DNA from: an uncultured Rubripirellula sp.
Lineage (GTDB): Bacteria; Planctomycetota; Planctomycetia; Pirellulales; Pirellulaceae
Length of the DNA stretch: 64,000 bases
NCBI GenBank assembly: GCA_938045805.1
Contig: CALIBL010000016.1
Location: 62,001 to 126,000, forward strand
Direction of reading: 5' to 3'
In this document: piece after piece, positions 36,729 to 46,800 of the stretch
Layout: every line of letters begins with the position of its first letter
Position numbering within the stretch: position 1 is the stretch's first letter
Made by a program: the position numbers and the translations under genes
The notes under the pieces: model-generated
Database searches by the model: none
What the model was told of the DNA's origin: nothing
What the model saw: only the letters and a program-made list of their open reading frames with translations

Positions 36729-38033
36729 CTACCGAGGCTTTCGCTTTGTCAATTTACGACTCGCCGATTTCTTAGCCGGCGTTTTTTTCGCTGACTTTGG
36801 TTTTGCCTTGGTAGCAGGAGACTTCTTTGCAGAGGCCTTTTTCTTGGCGGGTGCCTTTTTAGCTGTCTTTTTCTTTACCGGAGACTTCTTAGCGGTCTTT
36901 TTCTTTACCGGAGACTTCTTAGCCGTCTTTTTCTTAACAGGAGTTTTTGCGGCGGATGTCTTCTTGGAACTCTTTTTAGCCGCCTTCTTCGCTACTTTTG
37001 GCGAGCCAGTCGCCTTTGTAGAAACTTTCTTGGAGCCCTTTTTCTTGGCGGTCGAAGTGGTGGACGCCTTCGTTGCTTTAGACCTCGTGGTTTTCTTCTT
37101 CGTTGCCCTAGCCACTTTTTCTGCCGCTTTAGCTTGCGCTGCTTGTTCTGCCGCGGCCGCCTTCTCCTTTGCAGCCTTTTCAGCCGCAGCTAACTTTTCC
37201 GCGGCCGCCTTTTCTGCCGCTGCTTTCTTCGCGGCTTTCTTTTCCTGCGCCGCCTTCTCCTCCTCGAGGCGAAGTCTTTCGGCCTCCTCTGCAGCAGCTC
37301 GCTCGTCAGCCTTTCTCTTCACCACACGCTTCTTAGCAGCCTTTTTACTCGCCAACCATTGATCCAATCTTTCGCTTGAACCCTTGCTGACAGCATCAAG
37401 CAGCCGTCTAGCGGTTTTATCCTTGGTGCTTGCATTCAACGCCACTGCCGCCTGATGCAAAAGTCCAGAGAAATCGATTGCCTTATTTTTGGGGATTGCC
37501 CGCTCGAGGCCTGGAACTTTGCCAGCCATCGCCTCCGACTGTGAAGCGATCTCAGTCGACAGCATGATCACCATCGCCGAGTAATCGACCGGAATCGCGT
37601 GACCTCCGAGTCCGTTCTGAACCGTGTAGTTGAGAACAAATGGCGTCATCCCTGGCATCTTCTCAAACTTAGCAACCGCTTTACCGAGATTCTCTTTCTT
37701 AAGATGATCCAAATCGAAAGTGTAGAACTCCTCAAAAATCGCCTGCAGATTACTTTTCAATCGCCGAGCAGCTTTCTGCGGGTCAGGCAAATTCTCGAGC
37801 ACTTGACTGAGTTCCGTGATGGTTGTCACCCTCACTTCATTCCAATCAAAAAACTCTTGCTCACACTTTGCCATACCCTCGTCTGCGAGATCCGCTGGGG
37901 CATCCTCGAGAAGTGAAGCATAAAGAACATGCTCAAGTAGCGGACGAGTAGGTTGAGTAGGTAAAGGTTGATAGAACTTCTTCAAAGCAGTCTGAAGTTT
38001 ACCAATCAATGAAGCTCGCTTACTTGCTGACAT
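36729..38033 (-). CDS. HhH-GPD-like domain protein with histone H1-like Lys/Ala-rich tail
   Basis: A 434-residue two-part protein. Residues 1-215 resemble the HhH-GPD (endonuclease III) fold: PLLEHVLYASLLEDAP, then KMPGMTPFVLNYTVQNG and AIPVDYSAMVI, matching the helix-hairpin-helix and catalytic Asp region. The Asp is kept (Asp150) while the Lys of bifunctional glycosylases is Phe132, and no iron-sulfur cysteines follow. Residues 215-434 are almost entirely Lys, Ala, Ser, Thr and Pro: first a coiled-coil-like Glu/Ala/Lys segment, then 10-residue KKKTAKKSPV repeats as in bacterial H1-like proteins. The tail should bind DNA nonspecifically. Function could be nucleoid compaction or tethered base excision; neither is shown. 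Confidence 0.75.
   Translation of the reverse strand: MSASKRASLIGKLQTALKKFYQPLPTQPTRPLLEHVLYASLLEDAPADLADEGMAKCEQEFFDWNEVRVTTITELSQVLENLPDPQKAARRLKSNLQAIFEEFYTFDLDHLKKENLGKAVAKFEKMPGMTPFVLNYTVQNGLGGHAIPVDYSAMVIMLSTEIASQSEAMAGKVPGLERAIPKNKAIDFSGLLHQAAVALNASTKDKTARRLLDAVSKGSSERLDQWLASKKAAKKRVVKRKADERAAAEEAERLRLEEEKAAQEKKAAKKAAAEKAAAEKLAAAEKAAKEKAAAAEQAAQAKAAEKVARATKKKTTRSKATKASTTSTAKKKGSKKVSTKATGSPKVAKKAAKKSSKKTSAAKTPVKKKTAKKSPVKKKTAKKSPVKKKTAKKAPAKKKASAKKSPATKAKPKSAKKTPAKKSASRKLTKRKPR
36841..36960. repeat. Tandem 30-bp repeats coding for the Lys/Ala tail
   Basis: Four head-to-tail 30-bp units in the H1-like tail. The two central units (36871-36900 and 36901-36930) differ by a single base; the outer two are diverged. 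Each encodes one KKKTAKK(S/A)P(V/A) decapeptide. Such near-identity suggests recent slippage and probable length variation between strains. Confidence 0.85.
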
Positions 38034-38233
38034 CTGTTGCTAAATCTGCCAAAAGGTGTGAATTGAATTAAAAGGATGAGGTAATCGAACCTCGAACTCC
38101 CCCAGTCGCGGTGTCCCAGATATTTCGGGATCGCCAACACGATTCATCTAATGATTTTTTCTCTGAGCCCCGTCAAAAGCAACACTCATACAGGAATCAC
38201 TTCCGCGGGAATTAACCATCCTGCGACTCTCGC

Positions 38234-38647
38234 TCAGGCTCCCGCTTGGTCCATGTCATCCTGAGTTGCAGCCCCACTCTCCGTTTCATCAAGTGCGGGA
38301 TCTCGCTCTCTCTTTATCTTCTCGAGAATTTCGCCCACAAGCAACGAGTGCTGAACGCCTTTATCAATCACAAACTGCAATCGTGGCGTATGGCGCGTAT
38401 CGATCCGACTCGCTATTTTACTCTGCAAAAAACCGGCTGCATTCTGCAATCCCCGAAGAGAGAGCTGCTGCTGAGACTCGTCACCCATTACGCTTACCGA
38501 AACCTTTGCCTCACGCATATCGGGACTGACTTTGACTCCAACTACAGTCACATCACGAACGCGAGGGTCACGAAGTTCAGTCAGGATCGACGAGGCAACG
38601 ACCTCACGGATCGCCTCGCCAGCTTTCAATAATCGTCGACTACTCAC
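38234..38647 (-). CDS. rbfA: 30S ribosome-binding factor RbfA
   Basis: RbfA is needed for late maturation of the 30S subunit and 16S rRNA 5' end. The 137-residue protein starts with GTG at 38647. It has SSRRLLKAGEAIREVVASSIL, LRDPRVRDVTVVGVKVSPDMREAKVSVSV and the RIDTRHTPRLQFVID KH-type segment. The C-terminal 20 residues are acidic. It follows infB after 145 bases, completing the conserved nusA-infB-rbfA order. Confidence 0.94.
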   Translation of the reverse strand: MSSRRLLKAGEAIREVVASSILTELRDPRVRDVTVVGVKVSPDMREAKVSVSVMGDESQQQLSLRGLQNAAGFLQSKIASRIDTRHTPRLQFVIDKGVQHSLLVGEILEKIKRERDPALDETESGAATQDDMDQAGA

Positions 38648-38792
38648 AAATTTCCAGTCTTGAAGTATGCTGCTTTAAAAATGAACCATCATGAATGGTC
38701 AGCAGCGATGAGGAGGGTTGACGTTCCAAGGAAGTTGAACATTCTTTGAAAACGTCTCGAACACTGGCGGGGTTCCAAAACACCGCTCGCAA

Positions 38793-41672
38793 TCAGTCCA
38801 AAGTTCGTGCGACCTCTTCGATCCGATAGGCTTCAAGCATGTCATCCTGCTTGATGTCATTAAATCCTTGCAGTCGAATACCGCACTCCATGCCACGCGG
38901 GACTTCCTTGACATCTTCTTTGATACGCTTCAAGGAGTCCAAAGCATAATCTCCAATCGTGCGACCATCTCGGTTCACACGGATTCGGCAACCACGCTGA
39001 ATCGACCCCTGAGCAACATAACAACCAGCGATCGTCCCGACACGACTGATACTGAAGACCTGCTTAACCAAAGCTCGACCAAGCTCGACGACGCGTTCCT
39101 CCGGCTTCAGACGACCTTCAATCATCGCCTTAATATCATCGGTTAGCTTGTAAATCACGTCGTAGCGACGAACCTCGACATTCCTTTCGTCAGCGAGCGA
39201 GCGAGCCTGTTCGTCTGGAATCACGTTGAACGCAGCGATTACGGCATTCGAAGCAGACGCAAGGGTAACGTCCGCCAAGGTGACTCCCCCGACACTCCTC
39301 TGCAGCACACGAACTTCAACTTCGGGATTATCAAGCTTACTGAGTTCTTTATCGATCGCCTCAAGCGAACCCTTTACGTCCGCTCGAACAATCAGATTCA
39401 GCTTGACTTTTTCCTCCTGCTGCCCCAAGCGACCTTCCTGCAACATCGCCTGGAAATTCTCGAATGAGACTTTGGTTGAGATACCACTCAAGCTCTCTTG
39501 GCTGCTGGTTCTAGCACGATCTGATGCAATCTCACGAGCCTTACTAATGTCATCAAGCACATGGAATCGCTCACCCGCCCCAGGAGGCTGGTCAAAACCC
39601 ATCACACTCACTGGTGTACTAGGTCCAGCGGTTGTTAGCGACGCACCGGTAAGGGTATCGGACATCGCACGAACACGGCCATGAGCAGAGCCACAAACCA
39701 CAACATCACCAACCGAAAGGGTTCCGGTCTGGACGATCAATTTAGCAACGACGCCGCGATCACCTTGCTGCTCAGATTCCAAGCAGATCCCGAGAGCAGA
39801 TCGATCTGGATTCGCGGTGTATTCGTTGAGTTCCGCGATGGTGAGCAAGGTTTCCAATAGCTCATCCATCCCAGTACCCTTGATGGCACTGGTGTGAACC
39901 ACCTCAACATCGCCACCCCACTCACTCGGTGTCAGTTGATGCTCGGTCAACTGAGTCATGACTCGGTTTGGATCAACACCCTCAAGATCAATCTTATTTA
40001 ATGCCACCACGATCGGCACTTCAGCTGCTTTGGCGTGACTGATTGCTTCTTCGGTTTGGGGCATGATCCCGTCATCGGCGGCCACCACCAAAACGGCGAT
40101 ATCAGTGACATTTGCACCTCGAGCACGCATTTCGGTAAACGCTTCGTGACCCGGCGTATCGACGAAAGTCACACTACGCCCATCTTCCCGTTGTATCTCG
40201 TAAGCTCGGATGTGCTGTGTGATACCGCCAGCTTCACCACTGACAACATCAATCCCGATCAAGTAATCCAGAAGACTGGTTTTGCCATGGTCGACATGGC
40301 CGAGGAAGGTCACGATCGGTGGCCTTGGAAGGAGAGAATCAGGATCATCCTGAATCTCTTCAAGCTCTGAAATCACAGAATCTTCCAGTGATTCAGCAGC
40401 ACGAAGTTGGATCGTCAAGTCGAGTTCAGTAGCGATCAGTTCCGCTGACTCGAGATCCAGTTCCGAGTTGATGTTGAATCCACCCTGAAGCCCCATCGTC
40501 ATCAGAGTCCCGAGCACTTTCCCAACCGAAATACCCGCCGCCTCTGAAAAAGCCCTAATGGAACAGGGCAACTCCACCGCAACCGCCTCTTTCCTCGGTG
40601 CTGCAGTGTTAACACCTTTTCGCTTGCGACCATACGAACGGTTCGACTGACTGATGGGTTGACCACTGCCATCCAGTGAGATCCGTCCTCGCGTCTTACC
40701 ACGAGATCGTTCCGCACGAGGGCTCGCCATTCCCGCCAATTTCTTGCGTGGCTTGTCATCTTCGAAGTCGCGATCACCGGCCTTCCGAGACTTATCACCG
40801 GTGAAGCCGGTAAGACCACCAGCAACACCGCGTTTGGCACCAGAGCGTTTTTTATCTGACTCTTCTTGAGCCAATTGCTCGAGTGGCGCTCGCATCCCCT
40901 GCCGGTGCCCCGCGATATGGTCCGGACTGAGTTTGACATCTGGCTTTTGAGCTCTGGGTTCGTTACCCGAGGATTTGGTAGGAGCAGGCGCAGCGACATC
41001 GGGGAGTGACGCCATTTTCACAGCAACTCGCGGCTCACGCTTCTTCGGCTTCGCAGCCTCGACGCCTCGCTTTTCACCTCCGGCACCACGCCCCAACGAC
41101 CTCATTTTCCCACCGCCCGCGGAGGCCGAATCAGGACGGACAGGTACGACAGCATCAGCTGATGTTGGCGGAGCAGGTTGACGAACAGACATGCGACTCT
41201 TGATCCGGCTCGCTAGCACGCCCGGCGTCCCTCTCTCGGGTGCAACCGGTTGCGTCGGTGCAGCACCAGGCAAGGTCGCACTGTTGAGGGATGTTGAATC
41301 TTGAGGTCCATCATCGCCAGAACCTACAGGAGTCTCGCTAGCGGAATCCTCGCCATTGAAAGCAGAATCCGCTTCTTCATTATCAGCGCTGTCCTGTTGT
41401 TTGACCGAAACTGCCTTCCTGCCGACGATAGAGATTGGCTTGCGGCCTGAGGGCAAGGTGTCGCGTACGGCAGCTGGAGCCACATCCTGCACGGGCTCTG
41501 GCGCAGGCTGGCTGGATGAAGCGAGATGGTCGCGAACCTTTTGTGCTTCGTCATCCGTCAGACTGGCTAAAGCTGATCCTTTACCGGTAATCCCTACCTT
41601 TTTGACCAGATCAACCAGATCTTTACTATCGACATTGAGTTCTTTTGCGAGCGCGTAAATGCGTGCGGGCAC
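38793..41672 (-). CDS. infB: Translation initiation factor IF-2
   Basis: IF-2 is the GTPase that places fMet-tRNA on the 30S subunit. The 959-residue product starts with GTG at 41672 ([19 protein letters not shown], the IF2_N module). A long basic, Pro/Ala-rich linker (about 60-370) precedes the GTPase domain with GHVDHGKT (about 457-464), DTPGHEAF, and NKID. Then come domain II, IF-2 domain III ([29 protein letters not shown]) and the C-terminal tRNA-binding domain. Only one start is obvious; internal starts for shorter isoforms were not resolved. Confidence 0.97.
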   Translation of the reverse strand: MPARIYALAKELNVDSKDLVDLVKKVGITGKGSALASLTDDEAQKVRDHLASSSQPAPEPVQDVAPAAVRDTLPSGRKPISIVGRKAVSVKQQDSADNEEADSAFNGEDSASETPVGSGDDGPQDSTSLNSATLPGAAPTQPVAPERGTPGVLASRIKSRMSVRQPAPPTSADAVVPVRPDSASAGGGKMRSLGRGAGGEKRGVEAAKPKKREPRVAVKMASLPDVAAPAPTKSSGNEPRAQKPDVKLSPDHIAGHRQGMRAPLEQLAQEESDKKRSGAKRGVAGGLTGFTGDKSRKAGDRDFEDDKPRKKLAGMASPRAERSRGKTRGRISLDGSGQPISQSNRSYGRKRKGVNTAAPRKEAVAVELPCSIRAFSEAAGISVGKVLGTLMTMGLQGGFNINSELDLESAELIATELDLTIQLRAAESLEDSVISELEEIQDDPDSLLPRPPIVTFLGHVDHGKTSLLDYLIGIDVVSGEAGGITQHIRAYEIQREDGRSVTFVDTPGHEAFTEMRARGANVTDIAVLVVAADDGIMPQTEEAISHAKAAEVPIVVALNKIDLEGVDPNRVMTQLTEHQLTPSEWGGDVEVVHTSAIKGTGMDELLETLLTIAELNEYTANPDRSALGICLESEQQGDRGVVAKLIVQTGTLSVGDVVVCGSAHGRVRAMSDTLTGASLTTAGPSTPVSVMGFDQPPGAGERFHVLDDISKAREIASDRARTSSQESLSGISTKVSFENFQAMLQEGRLGQQEEKVKLNLIVRADVKGSLEAIDKELSKLDNPEVEVRVLQRSVGGVTLADVTLASASNAVIAAFNVIPDEQARSLADERNVEVRRYDVIYKLTDDIKAMIEGRLKPEERVVELGRALVKQVFSISRVGTIAGCYVAQGSIQRGCRIRVNRDGRTIGDYALDSLKRIKEDVKEVPRGMECGIRLQGFNDIKQDDMLEAYRIEEVARTLD

Positions 41673-42147
41673 GGGCGAAAATCCTGTCAGTTCAATTTTG
41701 GAACCCGCCGAGCGAAATCGTTTCGTGGAGCGTCGTACGGGAGGATGCCCGAAACGCGGGCGGGTTCATCTCTTATTTGTCTCGATCACATAAAGTCATT
41801 CCTCCATCGCCGCAATGAGCCGTTATCAAACCCATGCGTCGGGGACAAATCATCGGAAGCCAAAGCCAATCTTGGCTTGATTCTCCACTAACATAGCGGA
41901 AAATGTTGCGACCGATGAGGTCGTTTAGGGGCAATTTGCAGGGCAGTGAGGAACAAAACCTATCCCCAGCTCCCATCCGCAACTTCCCTATAAAAAGCCA
42001 GACAATCCGTTTTAGGCAAGGGGTAACGACGAAACTTCCCGCGAAAAGAACCAAAAGTAGGCCCTTTCGGTGCATGAAAGGCTCGTCGATGAGGTACCTA
42101 AGGTCGCAGAACGACCCTTCCCCTTATAAATCGTTGGCATCCAAAAC
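41673..42147. other. nusA-infB intergenic region
   Basis: About 475 bases between nusA and infB, where many bacteria carry ylxR and an L7Ae-like gene. No convincing frame is present. On the minus strand a weak hairpin (around GCCTTTC / GAAAGGGC, near 42060-42085) with T-rich sequence after it might be a partial terminator behind nusA. Confidence 0.45.
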
Positions 42148-43557
42148 CTACGCAGTCGGAGCATCATCCCCCTGATTATCAGATGCATCGCCTTGAGTCG
42201 CTTCGGCATCTTCAACTGCAGCTTCAGAGGACTCGTCAGCCTCAGAGGTCACTTCAGCCTCAGGTGTCTCGTCGCTTGCTGCAGCTTCACCAGCCTGAGT
42301 CTGACCCTCTTCCTGCGCGGCAGGATCTTCCGTTTCAGCGATGCCGGCCTGTTCAGCTTCCCGCTGAATCTGCTCACGCTCCTTGCGAACGCGACGCTCC
42401 TCAGCGGCCGCCTCTTCAGCCTCTTCGGCCATTTGCTCGGCCGCCTCGACGATGCTGTCAACTTGCTCCTCTGAGAGACCACTCATTTCCATGAACAAGT
42501 CAGGCTCGATCACCGAAAGGTCGTCGTAGGATAAATAACCCTGCTCGACGAGCGACTGTGCGATTTCGTCAGTCATGCCATCGATCTGACTGAAAGCGGT
42601 TACCGCTCTCTCTATTTGCTCTTCCAGCTCTCGGCCGGTCATAATTTCGATGTCCCAACCGCAAAGCTTACTTGCAAGGCGCACGTTCTGACCACGACGG
42701 CCGATCGCAAGCGACAATTGGTCTTCCTGAACCAGCACAATGGCTCGCCCGATCATATCGCACAACAACACCTGCTCGACCGTTGCCGGCTGGAGAGCAT
42801 TGGGGATCAGAACCTCTGGATCTTCGCTGTACCGCACCACATCGATATGCTCACCGGCCAATTCCTCGCGAACCGCCTTGATTCGGCTCCCTCGGTAACC
42901 AACGCAAACAGCAATCGGGTCCACCTGTGAGTCGACACTGCTGACAGCAACCTTACTACGGTATCCGGGCTCGCGACTGATTGATTCAATCGCAATGATT
43001 TCCTCACCCAGTTCCGGTATCTCTTGTTCAAAGAGCCGCTGCACCAACTGTGGTCGGGTGCGACTGAGGACAACTCGAACCCGATTCCCCGTTGCACGAA
43101 CTTCAAAAACCACCGCCCGAACTCGCTCGCTCGCGTGCAATGATTCGCCGGGAATCTGCTCACTGCGGGGCAAAATCGCTTCAACATTACCAAGATTCAC
43201 CGTGGCCACGCCCCCATCGGCCCGCCCGATAATGCCGCTCACGATTTCACCGATTTGATCGCGATATTCGCCCATCAACGAGTCACGCTCGGCCTCTTTT
43301 ACCTTTTGGATAATCACCTGCTTGGCGGTTTGAGCACCAATTCGGCCGATCAAGTCAGACAATGGCTCACCATCAAGAATCGCGTTGATCCGACCACTGT
43401 CACGCTCCAAAGAGACCTGAATATCAGCCTCTTCACCATATTGGCGTTTTGCCGCGGTCTGAAACGCGGACTCAATAGCAACAAAAACCAGCTCCTTGTC
43501 GATATTTTTTTCACGGTGCAGCGAATCGACGTAACTGAGAATGTCTTTTGGATTCAT
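42148..43557 (-). CDS. nusA: Transcription termination/antitermination factor NusA
   Basis: NusA binds RNA polymerase and modulates pausing, termination and antitermination. The 469-residue protein has the N-terminal polymerase-binding domain (MNPKDILSYVDSLHREKNID), an S1 domain (about 125-190, IVSGIIGRADGGVATVNLG), and two KH domains with the VGYRGSRIKAVREELAGEHIDVV and AIGRRGQNVRLASKLCGWDIEI motifs. A helical SLVEQGYLSYDDLSV segment and a long acidic Glu/Ala-rich tail (370-469) follow. rimP is not found upstream. The 5' leader carries an intrinsic-terminator-like hairpin, which suggests autoregulation. Confidence 0.96.
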   Translation of the reverse strand: MNPKDILSYVDSLHREKNIDKELVFVAIESAFQTAAKRQYGEEADIQVSLERDSGRINAILDGEPLSDLIGRIGAQTAKQVIIQKVKEAERDSLMGEYRDQIGEIVSGIIGRADGGVATVNLGNVEAILPRSEQIPGESLHASERVRAVVFEVRATGNRVRVVLSRTRPQLVQRLFEQEIPELGEEIIAIESISREPGYRSKVAVSSVDSQVDPIAVCVGYRGSRIKAVREELAGEHIDVVRYSEDPEVLIPNALQPATVEQVLLCDMIGRAIVLVQEDQLSLAIGRRGQNVRLASKLCGWDIEIMTGRELEEQIERAVTAFSQIDGMTDEIAQSLVEQGYLSYDDLSVIEPDLFMEMSGLSEEQVDSIVEAAEQMAEEAEEAAAEERRVRKEREQIQREAEQAGIAETEDPAAQEEGQTQAGEAAASDETPEAEVTSEADESSEAAVEDAEATQGDASDNQGDDAPTA

Positions 43558-43596
43558 GATGGATCGCTCGGTGGGGCCGATCGCCTTAGTAAGTGC

Positions 43597-43629
43597 AAAA
43601 AAACTGCCCGAACCTTGTGGGCCCGGGCA
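43597..43629 (-). terminator. Terminator-like hairpin in the nusA leader (possible attenuator)
   Basis: On the minus strand TGCCCGGGCC / GGTTCGGGCA form a 10-bp stem (two G-U pairs) with a 5-base loop, followed by G and seven T. It ends 40 bases before the nusA ATG. No minus-strand gene lies upstream of it within the gap, as the next gene is on the plus strand, so it can only act on transcripts heading into nusA. Confidence 0.75.
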
Positions 43630-43807
43630 TTCGTCGGAGCAGCATTACCCAAACGATATCGATGCGTGGTTTGAATGTCAACCAAGTCCTGCCAGCAGAC
43701 CCACACACATTCTGCCATTCGATAAGATAAGAGCCATCTAGCAACAGGACGGTGCAAGAACTGAGGGCAACTCGATACGGACTATCTCTCCCCCGCACTA
43801 ACAGAAA

Positions 43808-46800
43808 TTGATCGTGAGAAATGATTCAACAAGATTCCGCTACAAAGGGTTGCGGGTTTTCATCATTCGGACCATTGCCCTAACACTTCTTCACGGTGCT
43901 GGGGATCCCATTGCAACCCACGGCCAAGCACCCTCCGACGACACCCCAGCGAATAAGATTGAATTCTTCGAGGCAAAGATTCGCCCCGTCTTGGCGGAGC
44001 ACTGCTATTCGTGCCACAACTCGCAAGGCACGGCAGAATCGGGGGTAATTGTTGACCACCGAGACTCGATTCGTGCAAACGGGCTAGTCCTGCCCGGAAA
44101 TCCCTCCGAAAGTCACCTGCTGGCCATCATCAAACACGAGGAAGCGGGACTGGAGATGCCACAGGATGGCCCCAAGCTAAGTGATGCGATCATCCGTGAT
44201 TTTGAACACTGGATCGAAACCGGCGCGACGGACCCAAGGGACCATCCACCCACTCCAGAAGAATTAGCTGAATCCACTTCATGGCAGGCAACGCTCGAAC
44301 GCCGCAAAACGTGGTGGAGTTTTCAGCAGATCGCAGACGCGCAGCCCCCTTCTCACCCAAATCCTACAACGCAGTTAGAAGACTCACCGGAAGTGTGGGC
44401 CTCTGCCTCAGATCACCCGATCGATCGCTTCATTGACCACAAACTCAAAGAACAAGGCCTCACTCGATCCAAACCGACTTCACCGAATTCTCTGATTCGC
44501 CGAGCCTACCTGACGCTCATTGGCTTGCCCCCAAACACGGAAGAACTCAGTCACTGGAGCAAACGTTTTCAAGCAGGTGAAAACCGCTCAGAAACGGCAG
44601 AAGCTTTGATTGATCATCTCCTAACGAGCCCCCACTTCGGTGAGCGTTGGGCTCGACATTGGATGGATTGGATTCGATACGCCGAGACGCACGGGAGTGA
44701 AGGTGACCCCGCGATCAACAATGCATGGCTTTACCGAGACTATTTGATCCGGGCTTTAAATGATGACATTCCATACAACCAGCTGATTCGCGAACACATC
44801 GCGGGTGATCTTTTGAAAGATCCCCGATTTAACAAGACGCTATCGATTAACGAATCTCTGATTGGGACGGCACATTGGCGAATGGTATTTCACGGCTTTG
44901 CTCCGACGGACGCACTGGACGAAAAGGTCCGATTCATTGATGACCAGATCAATGCGTTTAGCAAAGCCTTTCTTGGAATGACGGTTTCCTGCGCAAGATG
45001 CCACAACCACAAATTTGACGCGATTAGCCAGGCGGACTACTACGCCATCTTCGGCATCCTTGCATCTTCTCGTCCGGGAAGACGAGTGATCGATCTCCCC
45101 GACCCGCAGCAACAACAATGGTCACAACTGAGCCAACTCAAAGAAGAGATTCGACGTCAAATCGCCGGAGAGTGGCTCTCCTCGATTGATGAAGTCAAAC
45201 GAGGCCTGATAAAAGCTGATTTCTCGCATCTTGAAAACGATGACGACGCTACACTCCTGCTCTCTCCCTTCGTCAAGCTTGATCAAACGACAACCACCAT
45301 TGGGCGGGAAGAAAAAAAACAAGGGCAGTGGAACGAGTTCATTCAAACACTCGAGAAAATCCTAGCTTCAAACGACCGAGAGATTTCCGGGCGACGTGCG
45401 GCCGAAAACCATCACCCACCAAGCGTGAAACACTGGGATTTCTCTAAAACCAATGAAGTCCAAAATTGGTACAAAACAGGTCTCGGACTAGAACAACAGG
45501 ACCATCACTCCAACACTGGAGGCCAATTCCTTGTCTCGCTCGATGGAGAAACCGCGATTCGGGAACTCCTTCCCAAAGGGATCTACTCCAACCTAATCAG
45601 CGACAAGTACGCAGCAAGACTCACATCACCAGACTTTACCGCAGAACCCAACCAAGAGGTCTGGTTACGAGTTCGGGGTGGAGGCGAGGCGACCACCAGA
45701 TACGTCGTTCAAGACTACCCAAGAAATGGAACGGTCTACCCGGTCGCCAATCTAACGGAGCAATGGAAGTGGCAACGATTCGACTTATCCTATTGGCAAG
45801 GGGATAGCCTGCACCTAGAACTGACCACTGCCCGCGATGCGCCACTGTTGGTTCGTAATTCCGAGCAATCATGGTTTGGAATCACAGACGTGATCCTACA
45901 ACCTACAGGATCAGCTGCCCCCAAATCACCTCGGCTTCTCTCAGCAAAACGAGTCATTGAGGCAGGACGCAAAAAAGCTAATCCAAGCACCATTGAGGAA
46001 ATTGCGGATCTTTATATCGGTGCACTTACGGAATCAATCAAACGTTGGAGCACTTCATCCGAGTGTGATGACGCAGACACTGATCTGATTGCAACCTTCC
46101 TGCGATCCGGCCTACTCGCCAACCGACTCGGCTCGCTTCCTAGGACAAGAAAACTGATCGAGAAGTACCGCGAAATTCAAAACAAAATCAAAGCACCCAC
46201 CCGAATCCCAACCCTCGAAGAGACCAGCGGACGAACACAGCCGTTGTTCATCCGTGGTGATCACCGCAAACCGGGAGACATCGTTCCTGCAAGATTTTTG
46301 GAAGCGATTGATGATCGCGAATACAAACCTGAGATCGCATCACGACTCCAACTTGCCGAGGATTTACTACGAGACGACAACCCGCTCACAAGGCGGGTGA
46401 TTGTCAATCGAATCTGGCATCATCTTTTTGGAAAGGGAATTGTCTCAACACCCGATAATCTCGGAAGAATGGGAACGCAACCCACACATCCGGAGCTACT
46501 TGATTGGTTAGCAAATCAATTGAGAGATGAAGAATGGTCACTCAAATCAATCATCAAAACGATCGTGACCTCAGAGACTTGGCAGCAAGACTCAACACCG
46601 TCCGAAAAATCAAAACAGGTAGACCCCTCGAACCAATGGCTTTCTCATTGCAACCTAAGACGACTCGAGGCAGAGGCGATTCGAGACAGCCTTCTCGCAA
46701 CCTCGGGTAGGCTCAACCTTGATACTTATGGACCACCCACCGGAAGCGAGGCAAACCGCCGCAGCATTTACCTACGAGTGGTACGCAATTCCCTTGATCC

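Noticed and set aside
36667-37362. Long plus-strand frame with Phe/Ala-rich translation
   Set aside because: It is the antisense of the Lys/Ala-rich tail gene; the Phe/Leu bias is a direct mirror of Lys codons.
43554-43757. Possible leader peptide frame upstream of nusA
   Set aside because: It runs past the nusA start and through the hairpin, with no ribosome binding site or amino acid bias typical of attenuation peptides.
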